A stretch of DNA of 64,000 nt, from contig CANJNI010000011.1 in NCBI GenBank assembly GCA_947475995.1, forward strand, positions 45,854 through 109,853, written 5' to 3'. Positions 8,377 through 15,199 of the stretch are shown here, one piece after another (position 1 is the stretch's first letter; each line of letters opens with the position of its first letter). Both the position numbers and the translations under genes were made by a program. Origin of the DNA: Beijerinckiaceae bacterium. Lineage in GTDB: Bacteria; Pseudomonadota; Alphaproteobacteria; Rhizobiales; Beijerinckiaceae. The notes under the pieces are model-generated. The model saw only the letters and a program-made list of their open reading frames with translations. It had not been told where the DNA came from and did no database searches.

Positions 8377-8988
8377 GTGCCGTCCGCCCGCGTTGTACTG
8401 GTCTGGTCAGGCCTGACGATCGCCTTCGCCGCGCCGGTGGCGCTGGCGGCGACGAGCCCGTGGCTGGAATGGCGCGACCCGGTCTATATCGCGGCCGGTT
8501 TCGCCGGCATTCTGGCCCTGTGTCTTGTCCTCGTGCAGCCGCTGCTGGCGGGCGGCTACCTGCCGGGCCTGCCCCTCATGCCCTCCCGGCGCGTGCACCG
8601 CTGGATCGGTGTGGCGCTGGTCGCCATGATCGTGGCGCATGTGGGGGGATTGTGGATGACCAGCCCGCCCGATGCTCTGGACGCGCTCCTGTTCCGTTCG
8701 CCGACGCCTTTCTCGGTCTGGGGCGTAACGGCCATGTGGGCGGCCTTCGCGGCGGCCGCGCTGGCGGCGTTGCGTGCAAGGCTGCATCTGCGCCCGCGCA
8801 CCTGGCGCATCGCCCACACGCTTCTTGTGCTCGTCGTGGCGATCGGCACCGTCGTCCATGCGCTGCTCATCGAAGGTACGATGGAGCCTGTCTCCAAGGC
8901 GGTCCTAGGCCTTCTGGCGCTGGCCGCGACCGCCAGGGTCATCTTCGATTTGCGCACCTGGAAACTTCTCGTCCGCCGCGCCCAATAG
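8377..8988 (+). CDS. Ferric-reductase-like transmembrane haem protein
   Basis: 203 residues from GTG 8377, with about six membrane helices. Histidines are placed in pairs on helices (RRVHRWIG with VAHVGG; WRIAHTLL with VVHALL) as expected for two b-type haems in the ferric-reductase/MsrQ-type domain. No flavin or NAD domain is attached, so electrons would come from the quinone pool or a partner. It forms a two-gene operon with the upstream Tat protein, which could be its periplasmic electron acceptor. Confidence 0.78.
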   Translation: MPSARVVLVWSGLTIAFAAPVALAATSPWLEWRDPVYIAAGFAGILALCLVLVQPLLAGGYLPGLPLMPSRRVHRWIGVALVAMIVAHVGGLWMTSPPDALDALLFRSPTPFSVWGVTAMWAAFAAAALAALRARLHLRPRTWRIAHTLLVLVVAIGTVVHALLIEGTMEPVSKAVLGLLALAATARVIFDLRTWKLLVRRAQ

Positions 8989-8996
8989 GCAGCGGA

Positions 8997-9860
8997 TCAA
9001 CCGCCGCGACGCCGCGCAGCCGGAACGATGTTGCCGCGACGAACAGCGAGAGCCAGCATTGCAACGCCGGTCGCTGTGCAGAGCAGAAACGCAACGAGCG
9101 ATGATTCCAGGCCGAAGCTGCCGCCGGTCAGTATGGCGGGCCCCTCGATGGTGGATTTTATCAGACCCGGATCGCTGTCTCCGCCCGAAACGACGCCGGA
9201 AAAAATCCCCGACTGCGTGTAGTTCCAGGCGATATGAAAGCCGACGCTCACCCACAAACGACGTGTCGCCATATATGCGGCTGCGAGCAGAACGCCGGCT
9301 TCGATGCTGATGAACAATGCGCCCAGGAAGGTGGCGGCGGGATTCAGCAGATGCATGAAGCCGAACACGAAGGATGAAACCGCCAGCGATATCCAGGTGC
9401 CAAGCCATTCCTCCACAATGCGAAACAGGGCGCCGCGAAACAGCAGCTCTTCGAGAATCCCGGAACCCAAAGCCATCGCGACGGCTGGTAGCATGTAGCT
9501 CAACGGATTCAGGCCGCCGATGCGATAAATGCCGAGCGCCATCAGGATCAGGATGCAAAGCGTATAAAGCCCTGCGCCGATCAGCGCGCCGATGCCGAGC
9601 TCCCGCCCCATGCCCTGCAGCGAAAGCTCACTTGCGCTGCGCTGTTCGATGAGTCGTACAAAGCCGACATAAACCGCCAGCGCAAGCGCACACATGCCCG
9701 CCACTACCGCAAGCGCCAGCAGCGGCGCATCCGAGACGTTCATCTTGAGTTCGTTGCTCTTTCCGAGGATCAGGAAAAGAACGCCGCCCAGCAGGATGAG
9801 GCGAACCAGCGGATACTGCGCAACGCGCACCCATGTCGGCTTTGTCGCAATATCATTCAT
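8997..9860 (-). CDS. CPBP-family intramembrane glutamic protease
   Basis: 287 residues, about eight membrane helices. The Abi/CPBP signature is complete: LEELLFRGALF with the paired glutamates and Arg, then FGFMHLLNP, and HIAWNYTQSG near the C-terminus. I used the ATG at 9860 rather than a TTG 18 bases upstream because it begins a normal N-terminus after a G-rich stretch. Such proteases cut within membranes (type II CAAX processing, bacteriocin immunity and related roles); the substrate is unknown. Confidence 0.88.
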   Translation of the reverse strand: MNDIATKPTWVRVAQYPLVRLILLGGVLFLILGKSNELKMNVSDAPLLALAVVAGMCALALAVYVGFVRLIEQRSASELSLQGMGRELGIGALIGAGLYTLCILILMALGIYRIGGLNPLSYMLPAVAMALGSGILEELLFRGALFRIVEEWLGTWISLAVSSFVFGFMHLLNPAATFLGALFISIEAGVLLAAAYMATRRLWVSVGFHIAWNYTQSGIFSGVVSGGDSDPGLIKSTIEGPAILTGGSFGLESSLVAFLLCTATGVAMLALAVRRGNIVPAARRRGG

Positions 9861-10021
9861 CTGAAATATCCCGCCCAAAGGCCAAGACTAGGCAGAGCCG
9901 CCTTAGATGTCGAGCTGAAGACCGATTATCGCTCCTGTGCAAACTGCCCGGATTCCGCGACATCAAACGCACCGGAAAGGCGCATCTTCCGGAAGCGGAT
10001 AGACTGGTCAGAAAAGCAATT

Positions 10022-10043
10022 TGGTGCCCTAGCCGGAATCAAC
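10022..10043. repeat. Degenerate att copy of the tRNA-Leu 3' end
   Basis: Reads TGGTGCCCTAGCCGGAATC followed by AAC. The tRNA gene end at 22256-22278 reads the same in the same orientation apart from one extra C and one extra G, so the two copies differ by two single-base deletions. The orientation, and its position outside the mobility genes, fit an attL/attR pair produced by integration into the tRNA. Confidence 0.65.
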
Positions 10044-10163
10044 TATGTATCTAACAAGATGATTTAAAAAGAAAAATTATGAGCGATTTTCAAAAAGCCA
10101 ACGGATTGGCCAACGTGATCCGGTAACCTGACCGCGACGTGAACCCCATCCGAAAAGCCGCTC

Positions 10164-10204
10164 TGTGGATAACGTGTGGATAGCCTGTGGATGAGTGTGG
10201 ATAA
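10164..10204 (-). promoter_or_regulatory. Four phased DnaA boxes (iteron-like array)
   Basis: TGTGGATAA occurs at 10164-10172 and 10196-10204 (perfect DnaA boxes when read on the minus strand, TTATCCACA), with TGTGGATAG at 10175 and TGTGGATGA at 10186 between them. Spacings are 11, 11 and 10 bases, one helical turn, all in the same orientation. An A+T-rich stretch lies about 70-115 bases to the left. This resembles the core of a replication origin or a DnaA-responsive control site. Confidence 0.65.
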
Positions 10205-10377
10205 CTATCCGCGATTCGGAGATCAGCAGGCCGAGAGTGCAATCTGCACCATTGATATTAGGCCCTTTTGACGCGCGGTACAGTCGATAGCTGTGGACAG
10301 ACGCCTCTGTGTTAACAGATCGGTCTCATTCACTTGCGGCGGTCCGCAGGATCGGCCCATAGTCCAGTCAGGTTTCG

Positions 10378-10463
10378 ATTGGACTAGCTCAGTCCGATTG
10401 TAGCCCGACGTAAAAGAGCCGTCCGGTTTTGGATGCCGGACGGCCCTTGCGGGTTGGAACCCG
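10378..10463 (+). promoter_or_regulatory. Cluster of three hairpins upstream of the AlpA-like gene
   Basis: Three successive inverted repeats: 10378-10398 (ATTGGACT / AGTCCGAT, one mismatch), 10418-10444 (GCCGTCCGG / CCGGACGGC, nine perfect pairs, nine-base loop) and 10450-10463 (CGGG TTGGAA CCCG). No T-run follows. They could form a structured leader for the recombination operon, a small RNA or recombinase binding sites. Confidence 0.4.
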
Positions 10464-10565
10464 TGCTCTTCTCGGAGCGGGACAACCCTACCAGCGACTG
10501 TTGAGGCTTCCAACCCCAAAACAGATTGCTGGACGTCGATTTTGGTCAATCGACGAAGGGGCAAA

Positions 10566-10802
10566 ATGTCATCAGAACCAATTGGCAAGGCTAAACCCTC
10601 GCCTGCGCATAAAGCGCATTTCCCGCATACCGGCTTGGTCCGGTTGAAAGCGATACTCGGCCCAGATGGTCCGATACCGGTTTCCAAATCGAGCTGGTGG
10701 GAAGGTGTCCGGTCCGGACGCTACCCCAAGCCCGTGAAGCTCGGACCGCGCACGACGACATGGCGGGCGGAAGACATCCGCGCGCTGATAGAGGCGAGCT
10801 AA
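10566..10802 (+). CDS. AlpA-family DNA-binding regulator / excisionase
   Basis: 78 residues from the ATG at 10566 after GAAGGGG. The pattern is that of AlpA/CP4-57-type winged-helix excisionases: GLVRLKAIL, then a Trp-containing helix (SKSSWWEGVRSGRYPKPVKLG) and TTWRAEDIRALIEA at the C-terminus. Such proteins regulate integrase genes or direct excision. It ends two bases before the next gene and belongs to a three-gene module with the HTH protein and the integrase. Confidence 0.82.
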   Translation: MSSEPIGKAKPSPAHKAHFPHTGLVRLKAILGPDGPIPVSKSSWWEGVRSGRYPKPVKLGPRTTTWRAEDIRALIEAS

Positions 10803-10803
10803 C

Positions 10804-11277
10804 ATGGCGAGGCGGTACAATTACCGCCGCGTCAAAATCCATCACAGCTACTCCATACCAGAGTTTGCGAAACTGCTCGATGTTCACAAGAACACCGTCA
10901 GTCGATGGATCGCGGCTGGACTCCAGACGATCGACAAGAAGCGTCCGTTGCTCATCCAAGGCACGGTCGGGCGCGCCTTCCTGCAAGCACGGCAACCGCC
11001 CAAGTCGAAGTGCGGTCCGAATGAATTCTGGTGCTTCAAGTGCCGGGACCGCAGGAAGCCCGCTTTCGACGAGGCGGACTACCGGCCCGTTACACCTACT
11101 TCCGGGCGCTTGCAGGCGCTCTGTCCTGTCTGTTCCCGGATCATGAATCGAGGTGTCCGCAAAGCCGAAATCAGTCGCGCTTGTCCGGATGTGCGCGTCA
11201 CCGAGAAGGTCGAGCAGCAACGCATAGACGATAGCTCTGACCCCACCCTGAATGTTGTCATCAAGCAGGAAAAATGA
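10804..11277 (+). CDS. Helix-turn-helix protein with C-terminal zinc ribbon
   Basis: 157 residues. An N-terminal MerR/excisionase-like HTH is visible at about residues 14-38 (SYSIPEFAKLLDVHKNTVSRW). This is followed by a probable zinc site made of FWCFKC and LCPVC, with an additional Cys in KSKCG. The stop overlaps the integrase start by four bases (ATGA), so the two are translationally coupled. It is likely an accessory or directionality factor for the recombinase. The biochemical role is inferred from architecture and context only. Confidence 0.75.
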   Translation: MARRYNYRRVKIHHSYSIPEFAKLLDVHKNTVSRWIAAGLQTIDKKRPLLIQGTVGRAFLQARQPPKSKCGPNEFWCFKCRDRRKPAFDEADYRPVTPTSGRLQALCPVCSRIMNRGVRKAEISRACPDVRVTEKVEQQRIDDSSDPTLNVVIKQEK

Positions 11278-12317
11278 ACATGCCGAAAAGAACACCTTTG
11301 AATGAACGCCTGAAGCGCCACTACCTTCAGTTTCTCAAGGAAGTGAAACGCCGCGATACCGCCTCGATCGACGCGGCGGCAAAGGCAATCGAGCGCTACG
11401 ACGCCTTCATGAAGTACCGGGACTTCCGGAAGTTCAACACGGACGCGATCATCGCCTTCAAGGAGGACCTTGCCGAACTGCGCAACGTCCGTACCGGCGA
11501 GCTGATCTCCGCTGCGACGATCCATTCCACCTTGGCTGCCATCAAGGCCTTCTTTATCTGGCTGGCGGATCAACCCGAGATCAAGCGCAAGATCACCTAT
11601 TCGCTCGCGAACTGGTTCAACTCGACGGAAAACCTGTCGCGGGTTGCGACCGCCCGACGCTTTCGCCCCGGACCATCGCTGGACCAGATCAGGCAGGTGC
11701 TGGCTGCAATGCCGACGGGCACCATAGTTCAGCGCCGCGACCGGGCATTAATGGCCGCAGCGATCGTCACCGGAGCACGCGACATGGCCTTGACGACATT
11801 CAAGTTGAAGCATGTCGATCTGGACGCTCGATTGATTGAGCAGGACGCTCGGACCGTTCGGACGAAGCGCGCCAAGACCTTCACGACTTGGTTCTTCCCG
11901 GTTGGCGACGACATCGAGGCGATCCTGATTGAATGGGTGAAGACGCTGCGCACGTCGGGCTGCGGGCCGAACGATCCGCTCTTCCCGAAATCCAAGGCAG
12001 TGATGGGGAAGGATCTGCAAATTCAGAAGATCGAGTTGACGAAGGATCATTGGTCCAACGCCAACCCGGTTCGGATGATCTTCAAAACCGCATTCGCAGC
12101 TGCGGGTTTGCCCTACTTCAACCCTCACTCTTTCCGTAAGACTCTCGTGCAGTATGCGTACGATCTGGACCTGTCGGCTGAGCAGATGAAGGCGTGGTCG
12201 CAGAACCTTGGCCACGACGACGTGATGACCACGTTTTGCAGCTACGGGACTCTCCCGCCTGCCCGCCAAGGGCAACTCATTTGCGGGATCGTCCGGAAGG
12301 ATCGTTCGGCTCCGTAA
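11274..12317 (+). CDS. Tyrosine recombinase (site-specific integrase)
   Basis: 347 residues with a SAM-like core-binding N-terminal domain (to about residue 110) and a C-terminal catalytic domain. Catalytic residues can be placed: Arg in TGARDMAL, His-x-x-Arg in HSFRKT, LGHDD and Tyr in TFCSYG. It appears complete, unlike the integrase remnant at the other end of the island. As the last gene of the AlpA-HTH-integrase module it is the best candidate for a still active recombinase here; its own attachment site is not identified. Confidence 0.9.
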   Translation: MNMPKRTPLNERLKRHYLQFLKEVKRRDTASIDAAAKAIERYDAFMKYRDFRKFNTDAIIAFKEDLAELRNVRTGELISAATIHSTLAAIKAFFIWLADQPEIKRKITYSLANWFNSTENLSRVATARRFRPGPSLDQIRQVLAAMPTGTIVQRRDRALMAAAIVTGARDMALTTFKLKHVDLDARLIEQDARTVRTKRAKTFTTWFFPVGDDIEAILIEWVKTLRTSGCGPNDPLFPKSKAVMGKDLQIQKIELTKDHWSNANPVRMIFKTAFAAAGLPYFNPHSFRKTLVQYAYDLDLSAEQMKAWSQNLGHDDVMTTFCSYGTLPPARQGQLICGIVRKDRSAP

Positions 12318-12547
12318 GTCAAACAGCAAGGTCCATCGACAGGCGATCAGCGCTCCCTATAAGGGTTCGGTGATTGCCGCGATCTGCAGTTGGTGCCCGC
12401 TTAGCCGGGCCATGGCTTCAAAATGGTAGCCAGATTGCATTTGGCGGCGAACCGGACTCAATTTGCGAGAATTTCAGCGAAACCACTCTAGTCTCAAAAG
12501 CAATCTTGTCTCCGATTGGTGGACCCGATAGGCTGGGCTCAACCATA

Positions 12548-12567
12548 TCCGCCGCACAATCGGCGGA
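12548..12567 (+). promoter_or_regulatory. Short hairpin ahead of the dioxygenase-like operon
   Basis: TCCGCCG (12548-12554) and CGGCGGA (12561-12567) form a perfect seven-base stem with a six-base loop, 35 bases before the start of the operon. It may be an operator half-site pair or a leader hairpin; nothing else in the 285-base gap between 12318 and 12602 is recognisable. Confidence 0.3.
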
Positions 12568-12602
12568 ACGCCCTGAAACCGGGGCACGCCTGGGAGGGTT
12601 CG

Positions 12603-13241
12603 ATGTTCGCTGAAATCGAAGTCAAGGAACCTATCGAGAAGATTTTCGACGACTGGGATTTCCTGAACGATCAGGTCCTGAAACACTTTTCGACGTTCAA
12701 GGTGGCCGGACACAACATTTATGGATTGCGCCGACGTCTGATCGATTCGACTGGCATGAACGACCCCAAGAAGGGCAACATCAGTCGATTCCTCGAACTG
12801 GGTCCGAAAGGCATTTCCGAAGGGCATCAAAACCCGCTGGATCTGCGCGTAACGACTGCTGGCACGCCGCATCGCGTCATGCACAATTTTGGCTATTGGC
12901 ATATCAACGACAAGGACGAGCTCTATCTGCCAATTCCGGGCCGTAGCCCCGAAGAACTTGGCTACTACGTCATCTTGATGGGTCTGCCGAAAGGCAAGGA
13001 GACGGACTCGTTCGCTTGGTACTGTGAAGATTGCAGCACACTTCTCTATGATCATGTCATAGATACCGGGACCATCGGCTTGGCGGGGTTCTGGAAAGGC
13101 GAACGAGAGGCAGTCAACACCTATAACGGCAGCCTCAAGCTTAGAACCTGTCCGGAATGCGGCCACGTGAACCCGCTAGGCTACTGCTGGAACAAGGCGA
13201 AGGACACGCCGGCGGAAGCCGAAGCGCGCCTGCACTGGTAG
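12603..13241 (+). CDS. 3-hydroxyanthranilate dioxygenase-like cupin protein, subunit A
   Basis: 212 residues; the start is ATG 12603 after GGGAGG. The C-terminal third carries the two Cys pairs of bacterial 3-hydroxyanthranilate 3,4-dioxygenases: WYCEDC (Cys141, Cys144) and RTCPECG (Cys183, Cys186). The middle has AGTPHRV, then GYWHINDKDELYL; His100 and Glu106 keep the H-x5-E spacing of two of the iron ligands in that family. A third ligand His is not obvious, and overall similarity is distant, so this is a related, not identical, enzyme. It is the first gene of an eight-gene operon and is paralogous to the next protein. A role in cleaving an aromatic or related ring is inferred. Confidence 0.6.
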   Translation: MFAEIEVKEPIEKIFDDWDFLNDQVLKHFSTFKVAGHNIYGLRRRLIDSTGMNDPKKGNISRFLELGPKGISEGHQNPLDLRVTTAGTPHRVMHNFGYWHINDKDELYLPIPGRSPEELGYYVILMGLPKGKETDSFAWYCEDCSTLLYDHVIDTGTIGLAGFWKGEREAVNTYNGSLKLRTCPECGHVNPLGYCWNKAKDTPAEAEARLHW

Positions 13242-13250
13242 GAGCCGGTT

Positions 13251-13853
13251 GTGACCGCAATACCTGAAGTCCGGAACTTCGCCGGCGCTGAGCCCGTTCT
13301 GCGCTACCTTTTTCCTGTAAAGCCCGATGCATCAACGCTCGGAAAATGGCAACGCACGTTCGATTACGACGTTTGGACACACTGCAGCACAGACGGCAAT
13401 GACCCCCATACGCTTTGGGAAAAAGTGGAAGGGGGCGTGGTGCGTATTCCAAAGCATGAATCCACGCTCCATGTCGTCAAGGCGGGCACACCTCACCATG
13501 TCGCGGGCCTTTTCGGCTACTGGCGAACGAGCGATTCGGACATCATCTTTTTTCGCGTCGTCAGGGAAGGTGTGGTTCACGAGGCAATGGTGCTCGGTGG
13601 CTGCCCCAGCGCTTACGAGCAGGACAGCATTTCGTGGATCTGCCCATCTTGCGCGACGGAATTCGGCAAGGTGACCGTTTCGACCGGACGCAAGAACATC
13701 TCGCGCTTCTGGGCCGAGGAAGTGAAAGCGGTTGCGCGTTTCAACTCTGCGGAATCACAGCGCACTTGCCCGGTTTGCGCGCGCGTACATCCGCTCGCCT
13801 ATGAATTCAAACGGCCCGGCATGCCCGATGCGCATCCAGAACTCGATTGGTGA
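13251..13853 (+). CDS. 3-hydroxyanthranilate dioxygenase-like protein, subunit B (ligand residues replaced)
   Basis: 200 residues from GTG 13251 with AGGAG six bases before it. It is a diverged copy of the previous protein: AGTPHHV, LFGYW, a Cys pair at 131/134 and another at 173/176, exactly the same 39-residue spacing between pairs as in subunit A. Where subunit A has His100 and Glu106, this one has Arg92 and Ile98, so the iron site seems lost while the zinc-knuckle fold is kept. It probably forms a heteromer with A as a structural or regulatory subunit. Confidence 0.6.
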   Translation: MTAIPEVRNFAGAEPVLRYLFPVKPDASTLGKWQRTFDYDVWTHCSTDGNDPHTLWEKVEGGVVRIPKHESTLHVVKAGTPHHVAGLFGYWRTSDSDIIFFRVVREGVVHEAMVLGGCPSAYEQDSISWICPSCATEFGKVTVSTGRKNISRFWAEEVKAVARFNSAESQRTCPVCARVHPLAYEFKRPGMPDAHPELDW

Positions 13854-13861
13854 ACATCGCC

Positions 13862-14182
13862 ATGGATACTTTGGTCTGTGACTTTGACGAACTGGAGCAG
13901 GCGACGCCGCGCGTCTTTCGCATCAATTCCAGAATGGTGGCCCTTGTAAAACTTGGCGACGAGGTTCGTGCAATTGATGCGTTCTGTCCGCATTGGAAAG
14001 GCCCTCTGGGGTCCGGCAAGGTGAGCGTTGAAAGGAGAGAAATCATCTGTCCTTGGCACCTCTTCCGATTCAGTCTCGACGATGGCAGCTGCGTCGCCGC
14101 AAATGATCGTCCGCCGGTGGAAGTCTATCCCGTATCGCTCGACGACGGAAAAGTCAGGGTCCGGGTCCCCGAAAAACCTTAG
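13862..14182 (+). CDS. Rieske [2Fe-2S] ferredoxin
   Basis: 106 residues; the cluster motifs are CPHWKG (C-x-H) and CPWHLF (C-x2-H), with conserved surroundings (RREIICPWHLFRFSLDDGSC). I used ATG 13862, with GGTGA eight bases before it; a GTG at 13850 overlapping the previous stop is possible. There is no signal peptide. It could pass electrons to or from an oxygenase; the nearest candidates are the two upstream cupin-like proteins, an unusual pairing because extradiol cupin dioxygenases do not normally need a ferredoxin. Confidence 0.9.
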   Translation: MDTLVCDFDELEQATPRVFRINSRMVALVKLGDEVRAIDAFCPHWKGPLGSGKVSVERREIICPWHLFRFSLDDGSCVAANDRPPVEVYPVSLDDGKVRVRVPEKP

Positions 14183-14217
14183 ATATTCAAACGATAACAT
14201 CAATTGTGGGAGGGCAA

Positions 14218-15174
14218 ATGCTAACGAAACCGCTCGAAGTTCGCATTATTGGTGCCGGCGGAAACTGGACCGGTATCTCCAGCCGGATATCCCTCGGATT
14301 GTCTGGCTATTATAGCCGGCTGCCGAAAGGATCCACAGTGGCGGCGATCGGAGCTGATCCGGCTGAAGTTTGCTACGAAGGCATCATCCGTGTCGCAAAC
14401 GGCACGGAGCATATGTCCATCACCACCCCGGCATGGTTCGCGAGGCTGGCGCTCAAAGGAATGTATCCATTCGAGAAGCCGTTGCCGCTTCGGGCGCTGG
14501 CCGGCTTCCGCCACGATGACCGGATGGCTTTCGCAGTGAAGCGTTCGCTCGGCATCAAGAGCCTCAAGGAAATCCGAGACAACAAGATTCCCCTCAAGGT
14601 GTCGACGGCCCCTCCGGGCTCCTGGCATCCAGCCTATTGGGGCGCATCGCAAATTCTCAAGGAATATGGCTTTTCGTTCGAGGATATTGTCAGCTGGGGC
14701 GGCAAACTTCTCGCTGATCGTCCGCGTTTCATCAATGATCCAAATGCGAAAATGATCAGCGATGATTTCGATGCAGTCTTCGATGAAGCGCTGATGACGC
14801 GTCGCTGGAAGAAACTTACCGACGAGCACGACCTGGTATTCTTGCCGATTGAAGATGACGTTATGCAGCGGTTGGAGGCCAAGGGTTGGGAGCGCAGCAC
14901 AATCGCTAAGGGACGGTTCCGCGGCGTTGACGAGGACGTCCCGGCGGCAGACTATTCAGGTTGGCTGCTGTTCTGTCGGGAAGATATGGATGATGAACTG
15001 GCCTATCTCACCATCGCGGCTCTTGAAGAGCAACAAAAAGACATACAGAACCTGTTCCCGCAGCCTTTTGCGGCAATGACGGGTCCCGCCGACCTGAAGA
15101 CAATCTCCAGCAATCTGCCGATCCCGCTCCATCCAGGAGCTGAGCGCTATTACCGCGAAAAGGGCGCACTCTAA
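14218..15174 (+). CDS. TAXI-family solute-binding-like protein without signal peptide
   Basis: 318 residues from ATG 14218 after GGGAGGG. It matches the TAXI (TRAP-associated) binding-protein plan: GAGGNWTGISSRISLGLSGYY at the start, a first lobe ending near TEHMSITTPAW, and the typical C-terminus LHPGAERYYREKG. The N-terminus begins directly with the first strand, so there is no secretion signal, and no TRAP membrane genes are nearby. It may bind the pathway substrate in the cytoplasm, or the family fold may have been reused for catalysis or sensing. Confidence 0.72.
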   Translation: MLTKPLEVRIIGAGGNWTGISSRISLGLSGYYSRLPKGSTVAAIGADPAEVCYEGIIRVANGTEHMSITTPAWFARLALKGMYPFEKPLPLRALAGFRHDDRMAFAVKRSLGIKSLKEIRDNKIPLKVSTAPPGSWHPAYWGASQILKEYGFSFEDIVSWGGKLLADRPRFINDPNAKMISDDFDAVFDEALMTRRWKKLTDEHDLVFLPIEDDVMQRLEAKGWERSTIAKGRFRGVDEDVPAADYSGWLLFCREDMDDELAYLTIAALEEQQKDIQNLFPQPFAAMTGPADLKTISSNLPIPLHPGAERYYREKGAL

Positions 15175-15199
15175 CGTCGCCTTTTAGAGGGAGGGAAAC

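Larger units (their letters stand above)
9861..10565. other. Long non-coding region at the left end of the island
   Basis: No convincing gene is present. From left to right it holds the presumed promoter of the CPBP gene, a decayed copy of the tRNA-Leu 3' end (10022-10043), an A+T-rich stretch (about 10045-10100), four phased DnaA boxes (10164-10204) and a run of hairpins (10378-10463) leading to the AlpA-like gene. This is the layout expected for an attachment site plus a control or replication region of a mobile element. Confidence 0.6.

Noticed and set aside
10164..10204. Chromosomal replication origin
   Set aside because: No hemE, dnaA, parAB or other usual alphaproteobacterial origin neighbours are present, and the array lies within island boundaries. 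An element-borne site is more likely.
12318..12602. A small gene in the gap before the dioxygenase-like operon
   Set aside because: No frame with a ribosome site and plausible codon use; only a short hairpin and possible promoter elements were seen.
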